A stretch of DNA of 64,000 nucleotides from JAUIAI01 sp963732405 (GTDB lineage Bacteria > Pseudomonadota > Gammaproteobacteria > Burkholderiales > Burkholderiaceae_E). A program made the position numbers and the translations under genes. Numbering within the stretch: the first letter of the stretch is position 1; every line of letters begins with the position of its first letter. The stretch is from positions 1,736,001 through 1,800,000 of the forward strand of contig CAVSZG010000001.1 in assembly GCA_963732405.1 (NCBI GenBank). Reading direction: 5' to 3'. Under the pieces are notes generated by a model. The model saw only the letters and a program-made list of their open reading frames with translations. It did no database searches and was not told where the DNA came from. Positions 16,886 through 26,248 of this stretch are shown here, piece by piece.

Positions 16886-18976
16886 TCAGGTGAACGACTG
16901 GTCTTGTTCGGCCAACCTGACCAGCAGGGGCGCCGGCTGCCAGAACGGATCGGCGCCAGGCTCGGCGGCAAACCGGCGCAGCGCACGCACCACGTTGGGC
17001 AGACCCACGCTGTCGGCATACAGCATGGGCCCGCCATGATGCAGCGGGAATCCGTAACCGTTCAGATACACCACGTCGATATCCGAGGCGCGCGCCGCAA
17101 TGCCTTCCTCGAGAATGCGCGCGCCTTCATTGGCCAGGGCGAACAGGCATCGCTCGATGATCTCGGCGTCAGTGATGGTGCGCGGCGTGATGCCTTGTTC
17201 GGCCCGGAAATCTGCAATCATCTGTTCGGTCACCGGATCGGGAATCGCATCGCGCTTGCCTGCCTCATACCGATACCAACCCGCACCGGTCTTCTGCCCG
17301 AAGCGGCCGGCCTCGCAGATGCGATCGACCACGGCCGGCGTCATCGCCTGACCGGCCTCGGCGGCCCGGCGTTTGCGGGTCGCCCAACCAATGTCCAGGC
17401 CGGCCAGATCGCCCATGCGGAACGGCCCCATCGCCATGCCGAAACGTTGCAGCGCGCCGTCGATCTGCTGGGGCAGGGCGCCCGCATTGATCAGCCCGGT
17501 GGCCGCCGCGCCATAGCGCGAGAGCATGCGGTTACCGATGAAGCCGTCGCAGACGCCGGCGACCACCGCCACCTTGTTGATGCGTTTGGCCAGGGCCACG
17601 GCGGTGGCCAGCACATCGGGTGCGGTCTTGTCGGCCCGCACCACTTCGAGCAGGCGCATCACATTGGCGGGGCTGAAAAAATGCAGCCCCAGCACATCGG
17701 CCGGCCGCCCGGTGAAGGCGGCAATTTTGTCGATGTTCAGATACGAGGTGTTGGAAGCGAGGATCGCGCCCGGCTTGCAGACCTTGTCGAGTGTCTCGAA
17801 CACGGTCTTCTTGACATCCATGTTCTCGAACACGGCTTCAATGACCAGATCGACGCTGGCAAAGCCATCGTAGGCGAGCGTGGGCGTGATCAGACCCATA
17901 CGCTGCTCGACCTGCTCGGGCTTGAGCCGGCCCTTTTTCATCGAGTTTTCGTAGTTGCCCCGGATGGTCGCCAAGCCCTTGTCCAGCGCTTCCTGTTTGG
18001 TCTCGAGCAGCACCACGGGAATGCCCACGTTCAAAAAATTCATCGTGATGCCACCGCCCATCGTGCCCGCACCGATCACGCCCACCGTGTTGATCGGCCG
18101 CAGCGGCGTGGCCGGGTCGATCCCGTCAATTTTGTTGGCGGCGCGTTCGGCCGCGAACACATGGCGCAGCGCCCGCGATTCGGGTGATTGCATCAGGCTC
18201 AGAAAACGCTCGCGCTCGAGCTGGATGCCCTCGTCGAAGCGATGGGTAAGCGCGGCGCCGACCGCATCGACGCAGGCCATGGGTGCCGGAAAACGACCGG
18301 CCTGCGCGGCCACCATGTTGCGCGCGAACTGCACGAAGGCCTCGCCCTGCGGCTCCTTGAGCGTCAGATCGCGAACCCGGCGCACCGGCCGTTTCTCGCT
18401 CAGCACCTTTCGGGCAAAGGCCAGTGCCCCTTCATGCAGATCGCCCGTGATGATTTCGTCGATGAGCGCGGTATCGGCCAGTCGGGCGGCCGGCACATGG
18501 GCGCCGCTCACGATCAGATTCAGCGAGGCCTCGAGCCCGATCAGCCGCGGCAGGCGCTGGGTGCCGCCGGCACCCGGGATCAGGCCGAGCTTGACCTCGG
18601 GCAGCCCAAGGTTCGCATCGGCCAGCGCCACCCGGAAATGGCAACCCAGGGCCAGCTCCAGTCCTCCGCCCAGACACTGACCACTGATCGCCGCGATCAC
18701 GGGTTTGGGACCGGATTCGATCATGTCGATGAGGGTGCGCAGATGTGGCGCCCGCGTGGCCTTGGGGGTACCGAACTCGGCCACGTCGGCGCCGGCCGAA
18801 AACGCCCGCGGCGTGCCGATCAGGATGATCGCTTCGACCGCCGGATTGCCGAAGGCCGCTTCGAAACCATCGGCAATGCCGGTGCGCAGGGCAGCCCCCA
18901 GGCCGTTGACGGGTGGCTTGTTCATTCCGATCGTGGCGATCGGGCCGTTCAGGGTCAGGGTGACGATGTCGCTCAT
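16886..18976 (-). CDS. FadB/FadJ-like bifunctional enoyl-CoA hydratase / 3-hydroxyacyl-CoA dehydrogenase
   Basis: The product is 696 residues. The N-terminal crotonase domain has Arg-Ala-Phe-Ser-Ala-Gly-Ala-Asp near residue 65, Gln-Cys-Leu-Gly-Gly-Gly and Pro-Glu-Val-Lys-Leu-Gly. The dehydrogenase half starts near 290 with the NAD loop Gly-Val-Ile-Gly-Ala-Gly-Thr-Met-Gly-Gly-Gly. It contains the His-Phe-Phe-Ser-Pro-Ala catalytic His, with two C-terminal helical domains. It converts 2-enoyl-CoA through 3-hydroxyacyl-CoA to 3-ketoacyl-CoA. The ATG at 18976 follows AGGAAG. A longer start at 19012 lacks a ribosome site. No thiolase gene is adjacent. Confidence 0.92.
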   Translation of the reverse strand: MSDIVTLTLNGPIATIGMNKPPVNGLGAALRTGIADGFEAAFGNPAVEAIILIGTPRAFSAGADVAEFGTPKATRAPHLRTLIDMIESGPKPVIAAISGQCLGGGLELALGCHFRVALADANLGLPEVKLGLIPGAGGTQRLPRLIGLEASLNLIVSGAHVPAARLADTALIDEIITGDLHEGALAFARKVLSEKRPVRRVRDLTLKEPQGEAFVQFARNMVAAQAGRFPAPMACVDAVGAALTHRFDEGIQLERERFLSLMQSPESRALRHVFAAERAANKIDGIDPATPLRPINTVGVIGAGTMGGGITMNFLNVGIPVVLLETKQEALDKGLATIRGNYENSMKKGRLKPEQVEQRMGLITPTLAYDGFASVDLVIEAVFENMDVKKTVFETLDKVCKPGAILASNTSYLNIDKIAAFTGRPADVLGLHFFSPANVMRLLEVVRADKTAPDVLATAVALAKRINKVAVVAGVCDGFIGNRMLSRYGAAATGLINAGALPQQIDGALQRFGMAMGPFRMGDLAGLDIGWATRKRRAAEAGQAMTPAVVDRICEAGRFGQKTGAGWYRYEAGKRDAIPDPVTEQMIADFRAEQGITPRTITDAEIIERCLFALANEGARILEEGIAARASDIDVVYLNGYGFPLHHGGPMLYADSVGLPNVVRALRRFAAEPGADPFWQPAPLLVRLAEQDQSFT

Positions 18977-19040
18977 GATGGTGCTTCCTGTGTTGATGGG
19001 CGCCTTGGCCATTGTTGAGCCTTGGGCGCGCCATGGACAA

Positions 19041-20825
19041 TCATGCGCCCTGGATCATTTCCCGCAAGGCGTGTTTGATGAGTTTGCCGGTCGGGTTGCG
19101 CGGCAGGCGGTCAGCTTGAACCACGATCCGAACCGGCACCTTGAACGGCGCAAGATGTTCCCGCACAAAGGCCTGCAACTCTGGTTCGGTGGCTGCCGCG
19201 CCGGGCTTGAGCATGACCACCGCCGCCGGCTCCTCGCCCAGCGTCGGATGCGGCAGTGCCACCACCCCGGCATCCATCAGCGCCGGATGCCGGCACAACA
19301 CCTCCTCGATCTCGGCATTGTAGATATTCTCGCCGCCGCGAATCATCATGTTTTTCTTGCGATCGACAATATATAAAAAACCCTCTTCGTCGATGCGCGC
19401 GATATCGCCGGTGCGCAGCCAGCCATCCACCAGGGTGGCAGCGGTCTCGACCGGCTTGTTCCAATAGGCCTTGATCACATTGGGCCCGCGCACCACCAGC
19501 TCGCCCACCCCGCCCGTGATCACCTCGTGGCCTTCGTCGTCGATGATCTTCATGTCACAGACGGGCACGGCCGGGCCGGCACTGTCGGGTCGATATCGAT
19601 AATCTTCGGCCGAATGATTGGTGACCGTGGCAGAGGTTTCAGTCATGCCCCAACCCATGCCGGGCTGGGCATGGGGCAGGGTCTGCAAGATCCGGGTCAC
19701 CAGCGCGGTCGAACTGGGCGCCCCGCCATAGGCCACCGACTCCAGGCTGCTCAGATCATAGTCGGCGCGGCGTGGATGCTCGATCAGTTCCCAGGCGATG
19801 GTGGGCACCCCGCCAGCCGAGGTAATCCGCTCGGCTTGGATCAGCGCGAACGCGCGTTCGGGATCCCAGCGCCGCATCAACACCAGCTTGGCGCCCGCGT
19901 ACAGTGCACCGAACAACAACACCTGACAGCCCGTGGTGTGAAAAAACGGCACGGCCACGAGCGTCGACAACTGCGTTTGGCGTGCAGCCGGATCGGGCAG
20001 CGGTTCGCCGCGGCGCAGATAACTGCGCGCCGTTGAAAACGCGCCCATCAACAAGGCATTGGTGCTGCAGCGATGCGTGCCCAATGCGCCTTTGGCGGCC
20101 CCGGTCGTGCCCGAGGTATAGAAGATCATTGCGTCATCGTCCGGTGCCAGTTCGGGCGTGAGCACAGGCAGTGGCCTATCGGGCAGCCCCGCCCATTGAT
20201 GCGGCGTGCCGATCACGCTCTCGAGCGTGGCAGTCTGCCCGGGCAGAGGGCTGTGATCGGTACGCCGGCAGATCAATACCCGATTCAGCGCCGGCGCCTG
20301 GTCACGCAGACCGGCCACCCGCGACCAGCGTTCGTCATCCATGATGGCGATCTTGGCGCCCGAATCCACCAGCCCATAGAGCAACTCCTGGCCGCTGCCC
20401 CAGGCATTGAGCGGCGTGGCGATCGCACCGAGCAGCATGGTGGCGAATGCTGCGACCGGAAACTCGGGCAGGTTACGCATGCCGATCACCACCCGGTCGC
20501 CGCGCCTGACCCCTTGCGCCTGAAGCTCGGCGGCCAGCGCCAGGCTCGCGCGGGCAAACGCCTCCACGGTGATGCGTTCGTCGTCATGGACCAGATACAG
20601 GCGCTCGCCGAACGCCTGGCGAGCATTCACGAACAGCTCACGCATGGTGGCCGGCACGTTCTTCCAGGCGCGCAAGGGCACACCGCGCACCGTGACATCG
20701 ATCATCTCGAACGGCGAGCCGGGCGCGGTCAACCGTGAATGAGCCTGGGCGATGCTCATGGCGGGCCAGGTCGACGGGAACGGTGCGGTGTTATCGGGGT
20801 GCGCGTTCAGCGGCTCGTTTGCCAT
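19041..20825 (-). CDS. AMP-forming acyl-CoA synthetase
   Basis: The product is 594 residues. Motifs of the ANL superfamily are in order: the phosphate loop Tyr-Thr-Ser-Gly-Thr-Thr-Gly-Ala-Ala-Lys-Gly, Gly-Trp-Gly-Met-Thr-Glu-Thr, and the hinge Thr-Gly-Asp-Ile followed by Asp-Arg-Lys-Lys-Asn-Met-Met-Ile-Arg-Gly-Gly-Glu-Asn-Ile-Tyr. The C-terminal Pro-Thr-Gly-Lys carries the catalytic Lys. It activates a carboxylic acid, probably a fatty acid, to its CoA thioester. It heads the minus-strand lipid cluster. The chosen start lacks a strong ribosome site, and the N-terminal 20 residues are low-complexity. It is divergent from the dehydratase-like gene at 20976. Confidence 0.9.
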   Translation of the reverse strand: MANEPLNAHPDNTAPFPSTWPAMSIAQAHSRLTAPGSPFEMIDVTVRGVPLRAWKNVPATMRELFVNARQAFGERLYLVHDDERITVEAFARASLALAAELQAQGVRRGDRVVIGMRNLPEFPVAAFATMLLGAIATPLNAWGSGQELLYGLVDSGAKIAIMDDERWSRVAGLRDQAPALNRVLICRRTDHSPLPGQTATLESVIGTPHQWAGLPDRPLPVLTPELAPDDDAMIFYTSGTTGAAKGALGTHRCSTNALLMGAFSTARSYLRRGEPLPDPAARQTQLSTLVAVPFFHTTGCQVLLFGALYAGAKLVLMRRWDPERAFALIQAERITSAGGVPTIAWELIEHPRRADYDLSSLESVAYGGAPSSTALVTRILQTLPHAQPGMGWGMTETSATVTNHSAEDYRYRPDSAGPAVPVCDMKIIDDEGHEVITGGVGELVVRGPNVIKAYWNKPVETAATLVDGWLRTGDIARIDEEGFLYIVDRKKNMMIRGGENIYNAEIEEVLCRHPALMDAGVVALPHPTLGEEPAAVVMLKPGAAATEPELQAFVREHLAPFKVPVRIVVQADRLPRNPTGKLIKHALREMIQGA

Positions 20826-20975
20826 GAGCGTGGGTCTCTGGTCATTGTTGGTAGTGATCCGGTGAAGATACCAGAGAGCCGGGACGGGTCTGAATTTCGC
20901 GCGTGTTGCGGCCATGGCGGCCGTCGACTCAACCCGGTATGAGACCATAAGCTATTGCTCTGCCCGGGGGGCACC

Positions 20976-21992
20976 ATGCCACTGTTCACGCTCGACGAGC
21001 TGCAAGACGCCAGTCAGGTGGTCGCGCGGCGCATCCTGCCCACTCCGGCCTACCGCTGGCCATTGCTCGCCCGCCGAACCGGCGTGGATGTCGTGGTCAA
21101 GCATGAAAACCATACACCGACCGGATCGTTCAAGGCGCGTGGTGGTCTGGTGTATGTCGAGGCCCTGCGCCGTGCCGGCAAGCTGCCCGCCGGTTTGGTC
21201 ACGGCCACCCGCGGCAATCATGGCCAGTCCATTGCCATTGGCGCCGCGCTCAATGACCTGCCGGCGCTGATCGTTGTGCCCGAAGGCAATTCGAGCGAAA
21301 AGAATGCGGCCATGCAGGCGTTCGGCGGCGAACTGATCATCGCCGGCCGCGACTTCGACGAGAGTCGACAGGTGGCGGCCCGCTTGCAGGCCGAACGCGG
21401 CTATCACTTCGTGCCCTCGTTCGATGCCCGGCTGGTTGTCGGCGTGGCCACCTATGCGCGGGAGTTGTTCGACGGCTTTCCGGACCTCGATGTGGTCTAT
21501 GCACCGATCGGCATGGGCTCGGGCATCTGCGGCCTCATCACCGTGCGCGACCTGCTCGGCCTGGACACGCAGATTGTCGGCGTGGTGGCCCGCAATGCAC
21601 CCGCCTATGCGCTGAGCTACCGAGCCGGACGACCGATCAACACCGACACGGCCGCCACCTTTGCCGATGGCATGGCCTGCCGGGCACCGCAGCCCGATGC
21701 GCTGCAGATCATCTGCCGCGGCGCGGCGCGCATCGTGCAGGTCAGCGAAGACGAGATTGCCCAAGCGATCCGCATCTTCTACACCGACACACACAATCTC
21801 GCTGAGGGCGCCGGCGCCGCCGCATTGGCCGCGCTGATCCAGGAGCAGGATCAATGGCAGGGCAGGCGTGCCGGCGTGATCCTGAGTGGCGGCAATATCG
21901 ACATGAGCGTGTTTGCGCAGGTGCTGGCTGGCAGGACGCCGCCTGTGTCGGCAAGGCTATGCCATGATGTTGGCCAGGAGGCATCACCATGA
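20976..21992 (+). CDS. PLP-dependent threonine/serine dehydratase-like protein
   Basis: The product is 338 residues of fold type II. The Schiff-base Lys is in Thr-Gly-Ser-Phe-Lys-Ala-Arg-Gly, and a Ser-rich phosphate pocket appears as Gly-Met-Gly-Ser-Gly. Thr-Arg-Gly-Asn-His-Gly-Gln-Ser contacts the cofactor ring. It should eliminate water or ammonia from a hydroxy-amino acid, or act as a related ammonia lyase. There is no C-terminal ACT domain, so allosteric control of the biosynthetic type is unlikely. Its stop overlaps the ATG of the M20 amidohydrolase, a pairing seen in catabolic clusters, for example ectoine-type utilisation. The exact substrate is not determined. Confidence 0.85.
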   Translation: MPLFTLDELQDASQVVARRILPTPAYRWPLLARRTGVDVVVKHENHTPTGSFKARGGLVYVEALRRAGKLPAGLVTATRGNHGQSIAIGAALNDLPALIVVPEGNSSEKNAAMQAFGGELIIAGRDFDESRQVAARLQAERGYHFVPSFDARLVVGVATYARELFDGFPDLDVVYAPIGMGSGICGLITVRDLLGLDTQIVGVVARNAPAYALSYRAGRPINTDTAATFADGMACRAPQPDALQIICRGAARIVQVSEDEIAQAIRIFYTDTHNLAEGAGAAALAALIQEQDQWQGRRAGVILSGGNIDMSVFAQVLAGRTPPVSARLCHDVGQEASP

Positions 21993-23170
21993 GCACTCGA
22001 TTGCGACCAACACCCGACCTGCTGCAGCGCGCCATCCAGAGCCGGCGCTGGCTGCATGCCAACCCGGAACTCGGATTCGATCTGCCGAACACGGCCGACC
22101 ATGTGAGTAGGCGTCTCACCGCGCTGGGCATTGCGCATGTCACCGGCATCGGCGAGAGCGGCATCGTGGCCACTATCCAGGGCAAGGGTTCATCCACCCG
22201 CGCCATCGGCATCCGCGCCGACATGGACGCCCTGCCGATCAACGAAGCAACCGGCGCCGCCCATGCCTCCTGTTGCCAGGGCCGCATGCATGCCTGCGGG
22301 CATGATGGACACACCGCCATCGTGCTGGGCCTGGCCGAACATCTGGCCGCCAACCGCGACTTCGACGGCACGGTCCACCTCGTGTTCCAGCCGGCCGAAG
22401 AGGGGTATGCGGGCGCGCGCCGCATGATCGAAGATGGCTTGTTTCAGCGCTTCCCGATGGAGCGCATCTTCGGCCTGCACAACTGGCCGCACCTGCCTGC
22501 CGGTGTCATCGGCACCTTGCGCGGGCCGATCATGGCGGCTGCGTATCTGCTCAGAATCACGCTCACCGGTCGGGGCGGACATGGCGCCATGCCGCATCAC
22601 TTCACGCCGCTCATGAGCGTGGCCGCCCATCTGCAGCTCGCGCTCAACAGTTATCTGGCCCAGCAGGTCAATGCGCAACGCGCGGTGGTCATTTCCATGA
22701 CGCAGATCGAATCCACCGATGCGATTACCGCGCTGCCCGAGCGGGTGGTGATGACCGGCGCGGTGCGTATCCTGCACCGCGATGCCATCGACCGCTTCGA
22801 GCGCGACATCCCGAAGCTGATCGAACACATTGCGGCCGGATTCGGCGCCGGTGCCCAGACCGAATGGATCGCCGGTTATCCGATCACGGAAAATGATCCG
22901 GCCTCGACGATGATCGTTGAACAGGCCGTGGCCAATCTGGGCCTGCCGCATGAGAGCGAGGCCACCGGCCTGGACCCTTCGATGGCTTCCGAAGACTTCG
23001 CCTACATGTTGCAAGCCTGCCCCGGATCTTATTTCTGGCTCGGCCAGGGCGGCGGTGACGACGGACGAGCACTGCATTCCCCTCACTACGATTTCAATGA
23101 TGCGGTGATCGGCGACGGGATCGCGCTGTTCGCCGAAATCGCCCGCCTGGCCCTGGCACCAATCCACTGA
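21989..23170 (+). CDS. M20-family amidohydrolase (hippurate hydrolase-like)
   Basis: The product is 393 residues. The metal-site motif His-Ala-Cys-Gly-His-Asp-Gly-His is near residue 105, Pro-Ala-Glu-Glu-Gly near 137 and a late His-Ser-Pro-His. The dimerisation domain sits in between. It is a di-metal hydrolase that removes acyl groups from N-acyl amino acids or related amides. It overlaps the dehydratase-like gene by 4 bp and precedes a glutamine-amidotransferase-like gene by 12 bp, making a three-gene plus-strand unit for nitrogen compounds. The natural substrate is unknown. Confidence 0.9.
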   Translation: MSTRLRPTPDLLQRAIQSRRWLHANPELGFDLPNTADHVSRRLTALGIAHVTGIGESGIVATIQGKGSSTRAIGIRADMDALPINEATGAAHASCCQGRMHACGHDGHTAIVLGLAEHLAANRDFDGTVHLVFQPAEEGYAGARRMIEDGLFQRFPMERIFGLHNWPHLPAGVIGTLRGPIMAAAYLLRITLTGRGGHGAMPHHFTPLMSVAAHLQLALNSYLAQQVNAQRAVVISMTQIESTDAITALPERVVMTGAVRILHRDAIDRFERDIPKLIEHIAAGFGAGAQTEWIAGYPITENDPASTMIVEQAVANLGLPHESEATGLDPSMASEDFAYMLQACPGSYFWLGQGGGDDGRALHSPHYDFNDAVIGDGIALFAEIARLALAPIH

Positions 23171-23182
23171 TCCCACCGGCCC

Positions 23183-23899
23183 ATGACCCGACATATCGCC
23201 ATCGTGTCCAGCATCTGCACCGACGAATTCCGGCTGGCCGAATTTGATGACGAAGTCCAGCAGATCGCTTCGAGCCTGCAGCGCTGCGAACCGACCTGGA
23301 CGTTCAGCTCGTTTCGCGCCTGCGAGCAGGAATTTCCCACCGAGCTCGACGGCATCGACGGCGTCGTGTTCTCGGGCAGCCCCTCATCGGTCAATGAACC
23401 GCAGGCCTGGATCGACGGTCTGCTCGACGGCATCCGCCATCTGCATCAACAGCGCATGCCGATGGCCGGCATCTGTTTCGGGCACCAGGCCATCGCCAAG
23501 GCATTGGGCGGGCAGGTCGATCGGAATCCGGGTGGCTGGTGTCTGGGCGCGGTGCCGGTGACCTGGTCGGCACATGCGCCGTGGATGCAACCCGCCCAGG
23601 CCTCACTGAGCCTCTATGCACTGCATAAAGAACAAGTGCTGGTGCCCCCGCCGGGCGCGGTGATCACCGCCCGCTCGGCCGCGTGTCCGGTGGCCGGATT
23701 CCGGCTGGGCGAGCACATCATGACCACCCAGCATCATCCCGAAATGCCGACCGGATTTGTGGCGGCGGTGCTTGATATTCTTGAGCGATCGCCGGAAGGC
23801 GCGGCGCTTGCCGGGGCGATGGCTGATGCGCGTGCGTCGCTCGCGCTACGGGTGGACAGCGCGGTTGTGATGCGGTGGATGGCTAACCTGCTGTCCTAA
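23183..23899 (+). CDS. Class I glutamine amidotransferase-like protein
   Basis: The product is 238 residues. The nucleophile elbow Ala-Gly-Ile-Cys-Phe-Gly-His-Gln carries the catalytic Cys near residue 95. The partner pair is His-His-Pro-Glu near 185. Both fit the type 1 glutamine amidotransferases related to the GuaA amidotransferase domain and to gamma-glutamyl hydrolase-like proteins. It is a stand-alone domain with no synthase attached. As the third gene of the plus-strand unit it may hydrolyse a gamma-glutamyl amide or supply ammonia. No regulatory site is visible. Confidence 0.85.
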   Translation: MTRHIAIVSSICTDEFRLAEFDDEVQQIASSLQRCEPTWTFSSFRACEQEFPTELDGIDGVVFSGSPSSVNEPQAWIDGLLDGIRHLHQQRMPMAGICFGHQAIAKALGGQVDRNPGGWCLGAVPVTWSAHAPWMQPAQASLSLYALHKEQVLVPPPGAVITARSAACPVAGFRLGEHIMTTQHHPEMPTGFVAAVLDILERSPEGAALAGAMADARASLALRVDSAVVMRWMANLLS

Positions 23900-23946
23900 A
23901 GCGAAGCCGATATCCAGTCAGTGGCGACGAGTCAAGGGACTGAAAT

Positions 23947-24375
23947 TCATGTCGGCTGAAACGGATTCACGATCGTCAGGATTTCGACACGTTGCCCATG
24001 TTGCAAGTCTTCGGTGAACAGCGTGGTGCACCCGGCCAAAAGTGCCCCGGCGACGATCAGCGAGTCATAGAAACTGAAGCGCCAACGCGCTTGAACATCG
24101 AGTGTTCGGTGATACAGCCCATCGCTGGCCGGTACCTTCATCAGCGGTGCGAGCACTAAGTCGAGGTAGGTTCGCGCCTGGTCTGGCGTCAAGGCAAGCT
24201 CAGCCTTGCGCAGCACGACGTTCAGCGTTTCCTGCACGACCTGGTAGCTGATGCACGCTGTGCCATCGGCCAGCGCGCTACGCACCAGTCTCTCGGCGGT
24301 CTCCTGCTTGGAGCGGTCAGTCCTGTCAAGATGATAGATAAAGATGTTGGTATCGAGAAAGGCCTCAGCGCTCAT
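23947..24375 (-). CDS. vapC: PIN-domain toxin, VapC-like
   Basis: The product is 142 residues. Acidic PIN residues are visible: Asp in Leu-Asp-Thr-Asn near 8, Glu in Val-Gln-Glu-Thr near 48, Asp in Phe-Tyr-Asp-Ser near 100, and Asp in Thr-Glu-Asp-Leu near 120. All four positions of the active site are present, so the nuclease is probably active. It would cleave RNA when released from its antitoxin. The ATG lies inside the end of the antitoxin gene (11-bp overlap), the usual arrangement of a VapBC-type module. No signs of decay. Confidence 0.87.
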   Translation of the reverse strand: MSAEAFLDTNIFIYHLDRTDRSKQETAERLVRSALADGTACISYQVVQETLNVVLRKAELALTPDQARTYLDLVLAPLMKVPASDGLYHRTLDVQARWRFSFYDSLIVAGALLAGCTTLFTEDLQHGQRVEILTIVNPFQPT

Positions 24376-24586
24376 TCATGTCGTCCCGATTCAACTTCCT
24401 ACCGACCTTCAGCTTGCCGCGCAGTTCATCCATGACGGAGTCGTAGCGCTGCATGCGTTCGCGTGAGCGCGCGTAGTCGGCCAGCCAATGGCGGAACGCC
24501 TCGTTCAGTGTGGTCTTTTCGGCGGCCGCGCGCGCGCGCGCCGCTTCGATCAGCGCCTCGTCAGCGCTAAGCGTAATGTTCTTCAT
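24365..24586 (-). CDS. vapB: Antitoxin of the PIN-domain pair (ribbon-helix-helix-like)
   Basis: The product is 73 residues. The first 20 (Met-Lys-Asn-Ile-Thr-Leu-Ser-Ala and on) fit the DNA-binding strand and helix of small ribbon-helix-helix antitoxins. The C-terminal half is basic and mixed, and would wrap the toxin. It overlaps the toxin gene by 11 bp. Autoregulation is expected for the family, but I found no clear operator upstream. Confidence 0.8.
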   Translation of the reverse strand: MKNITLSADEALIEAARARAAAEKTTLNEAFRHWLADYARSRERMQRYDSVMDELRGKLKVGRKLNRDDMNER

Positions 24587-24753
24587 TGGCTTGAATCTGT
24601 GTGCACTAAATCAGTGTACCCAAAATGAGTGCTTCTTGTCTTCCTTTGTCGTGACAAGTGCAGACCGTGGTCGGCACTCGCGTCCGGAATGCCGTGGTCC
24701 AACGCAGCCGCGACGCGAGAACGGCCGTCGTCCAAGTGCGACCCAACCCGACA

Positions 24754-25485
24754 TCATTCGCGAACCGCCCTCGGCATTGCCGCCGTCATCCCGACGTCCG
24801 CCGGCAACGATTGCGTGAACCGCAACGGCACGCCAAGACGGGCACCAAACCACAACCGCATCACGATCGCGATCACCAGCACCCCGGCGTGAAACCCGGC
24901 GCTCACCAGGCGGTCGGCGTCGGGCATCACGGCCCAGCGCCAGGCCACAAACAACAGGGTGCCGTGCACGGCGGTGAACAGGCTGCAGATCGCGGTGATG
25001 TGCCAGTTCAACCACCAGTTGGCCAGCAGCGGCGCGCGCCGCCAGGCAAAGCGCATCATCAGCGCACCGTGGAACAGCCCGACCCAGGACAACACCACCG
25101 GCAAGGGATCGCCGCTCGCGAGCCCGGCGACCAGCACAAGCCCACCCAGCAGGACCAGGACCGGCCCCATGACTCTGAAGTGTCGGCCGCGAAAGCGCTC
25201 GGGTTGATCGCGCCAGCGGATCGCCGTCCAGGCAAGCCCCGTGATCGTGAACACACAGATCGACAGATAAACGAACTGCACCACATAACCGGGATCGAAC
25301 GTGCCCGGGCGCAGGAGTAGCAGCGGGCCGACCGACACGGCCACCGCCAGCAGCGACGCGAGGAAGGGCCGCCCCCAGGCCTTGTGTCGCGCATTGCCTT
25401 TGCGGCTGAGCATGGCACCCCAGAACAGAACCACGCCGATCGAACCGATCGCGATATGCATCATCACCGCCTGTGAATGCGTCAT
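24754..25485 (-). CDS. Polytopic membrane protein (DUF2306-like)
   Basis: The product is 243 residues with about seven membrane helices and several His residues at helix ends (for example His-Ile-Ala-Ile-Gly-Ser and Leu-Phe-His-Gly-Ala-Leu), which might bind haem. The family is not certain; it resembles uncharacterised DUF2306-type proteins. The ATG at 25485 is preferred over 25491 and a GTG at 25494, because GGAAGG lies eight bases upstream of it. It is divergent from a TetR gene with shared repeats between them, so the TetR protein probably controls it. Confidence 0.65.
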   Translation of the reverse strand: MTHSQAVMMHIAIGSIGVVLFWGAMLSRKGNARHKAWGRPFLASLLAVAVSVGPLLLLRPGTFDPGYVVQFVYLSICVFTITGLAWTAIRWRDQPERFRGRHFRVMGPVLVLLGGLVLVAGLASGDPLPVVLSWVGLFHGALMMRFAWRRAPLLANWWLNWHITAICSLFTAVHGTLLFVAWRWAVMPDADRLVSAGFHAGVLVIAIVMRLWFGARLGVPLRFTQSLPADVGMTAAMPRAVRE

Positions 25486-25505
25486 GGTCATCACCTTCCG
25501 ATTGA

Positions 25506-25546
25506 GTTAACGAACGTAAACCTGCGATCAGGTTAACATCCGTAAA
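25506..25546. promoter_or_regulatory. Operator-like repeats between the membrane-protein gene and tetR
   Basis: Two 15-bp direct repeats, GTTAACGAACGTAAA (25506) and GTTAACATCCGTAAA (25532), flank an inverted repeat AACCTG-cgat-CAGGTT (25519-25534). The block abuts the regulator start at 25547, ideal for autoregulation and control of the divergent gene. Confidence 0.65.
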
Positions 25547-26152
25547 ATGGCAAAGTCAATCTCCAAAGAAACCCGGCACGCATTGCTGGAGGCGGCCTGG
25601 CAGCGCATGAGCGCGCCGGGCGGCATCGGCGTGGGCATGGCCGAGATCGCCGCGGCAGCCGGCGTGTCGCGCCAGACGCTGTTTTATGCATTCGGCAACC
25701 GGCCTGGCCTGCTGGTGGCGATGGTCCGCCACCGCGACCGGCAGACCGACCATGTGCGGCGCCTGATCGATCTGGCCCAGGGCGGCGGCGCCGATCAGGA
25801 CGCGTTACGGGCGTTTACTGATACCTGGATCGACTACCTGCCGATCGTCTACCCCGTCGCCTACCAGCTCGAGAGCAGAGCTGCAGAGGACCCGGACATC
25901 GCGCTGGCCTGGAATGACCGGTTCTTCGACCGTGGGCTGCGGCGCGGCTATGAACGCATCCTGGGGCGCATGGCAGCCGCCGGCGCCCTCGCACCCGGTA
26001 CCGACACCGCCTGGCTGGCCGATCTTTGCCTGTCCTTGGTGGTGCCCAGTGCCTGGCATCTGCTCGTGGTCGAGTGCGGCTGGAAGCCCGAGAAATTTCG
26101 TGCGTCGCGGCATCTGTTCATGCAGGCGGCGATGGTGGCGCCGGCGCGCTGA
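25547..26152 (+). CDS. TetR/AcrR-family transcriptional regulator
   Basis: The product is 201 residues. The N-terminal helix-turn-helix reads Gly-Met-Ala-Glu-Ile-Ala-Ala-Ala-Ala-Gly-Val-Ser-Arg-Gln-Thr-Leu-Phe-Tyr-Ala-Phe, the classical TetR recognition region. The C-terminal domain is all-helical and ligand-binding. It is immediately downstream of the direct and inverted repeats in 25506-25546. It probably represses itself and the divergent membrane protein gene. The ligand is unknown. Confidence 0.88.
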   Translation: MAKSISKETRHALLEAAWQRMSAPGGIGVGMAEIAAAAGVSRQTLFYAFGNRPGLLVAMVRHRDRQTDHVRRLIDLAQGGGADQDALRAFTDTWIDYLPIVYPVAYQLESRAAEDPDIALAWNDRFFDRGLRRGYERILGRMAAAGALAPGTDTAWLADLCLSLVVPSAWHLLVVECGWKPEKFRASRHLFMQAAMVAPAR

Positions 26153-26248
26153 GGCTGGCTGTCTGGCTTGGCGCGAAGGTCGCCATTCGAGTCGATCGGC
26201 CGGGGAATAAGCGCTTGCAGGCCGATCGTCCAAAAATGAACTAATTAA

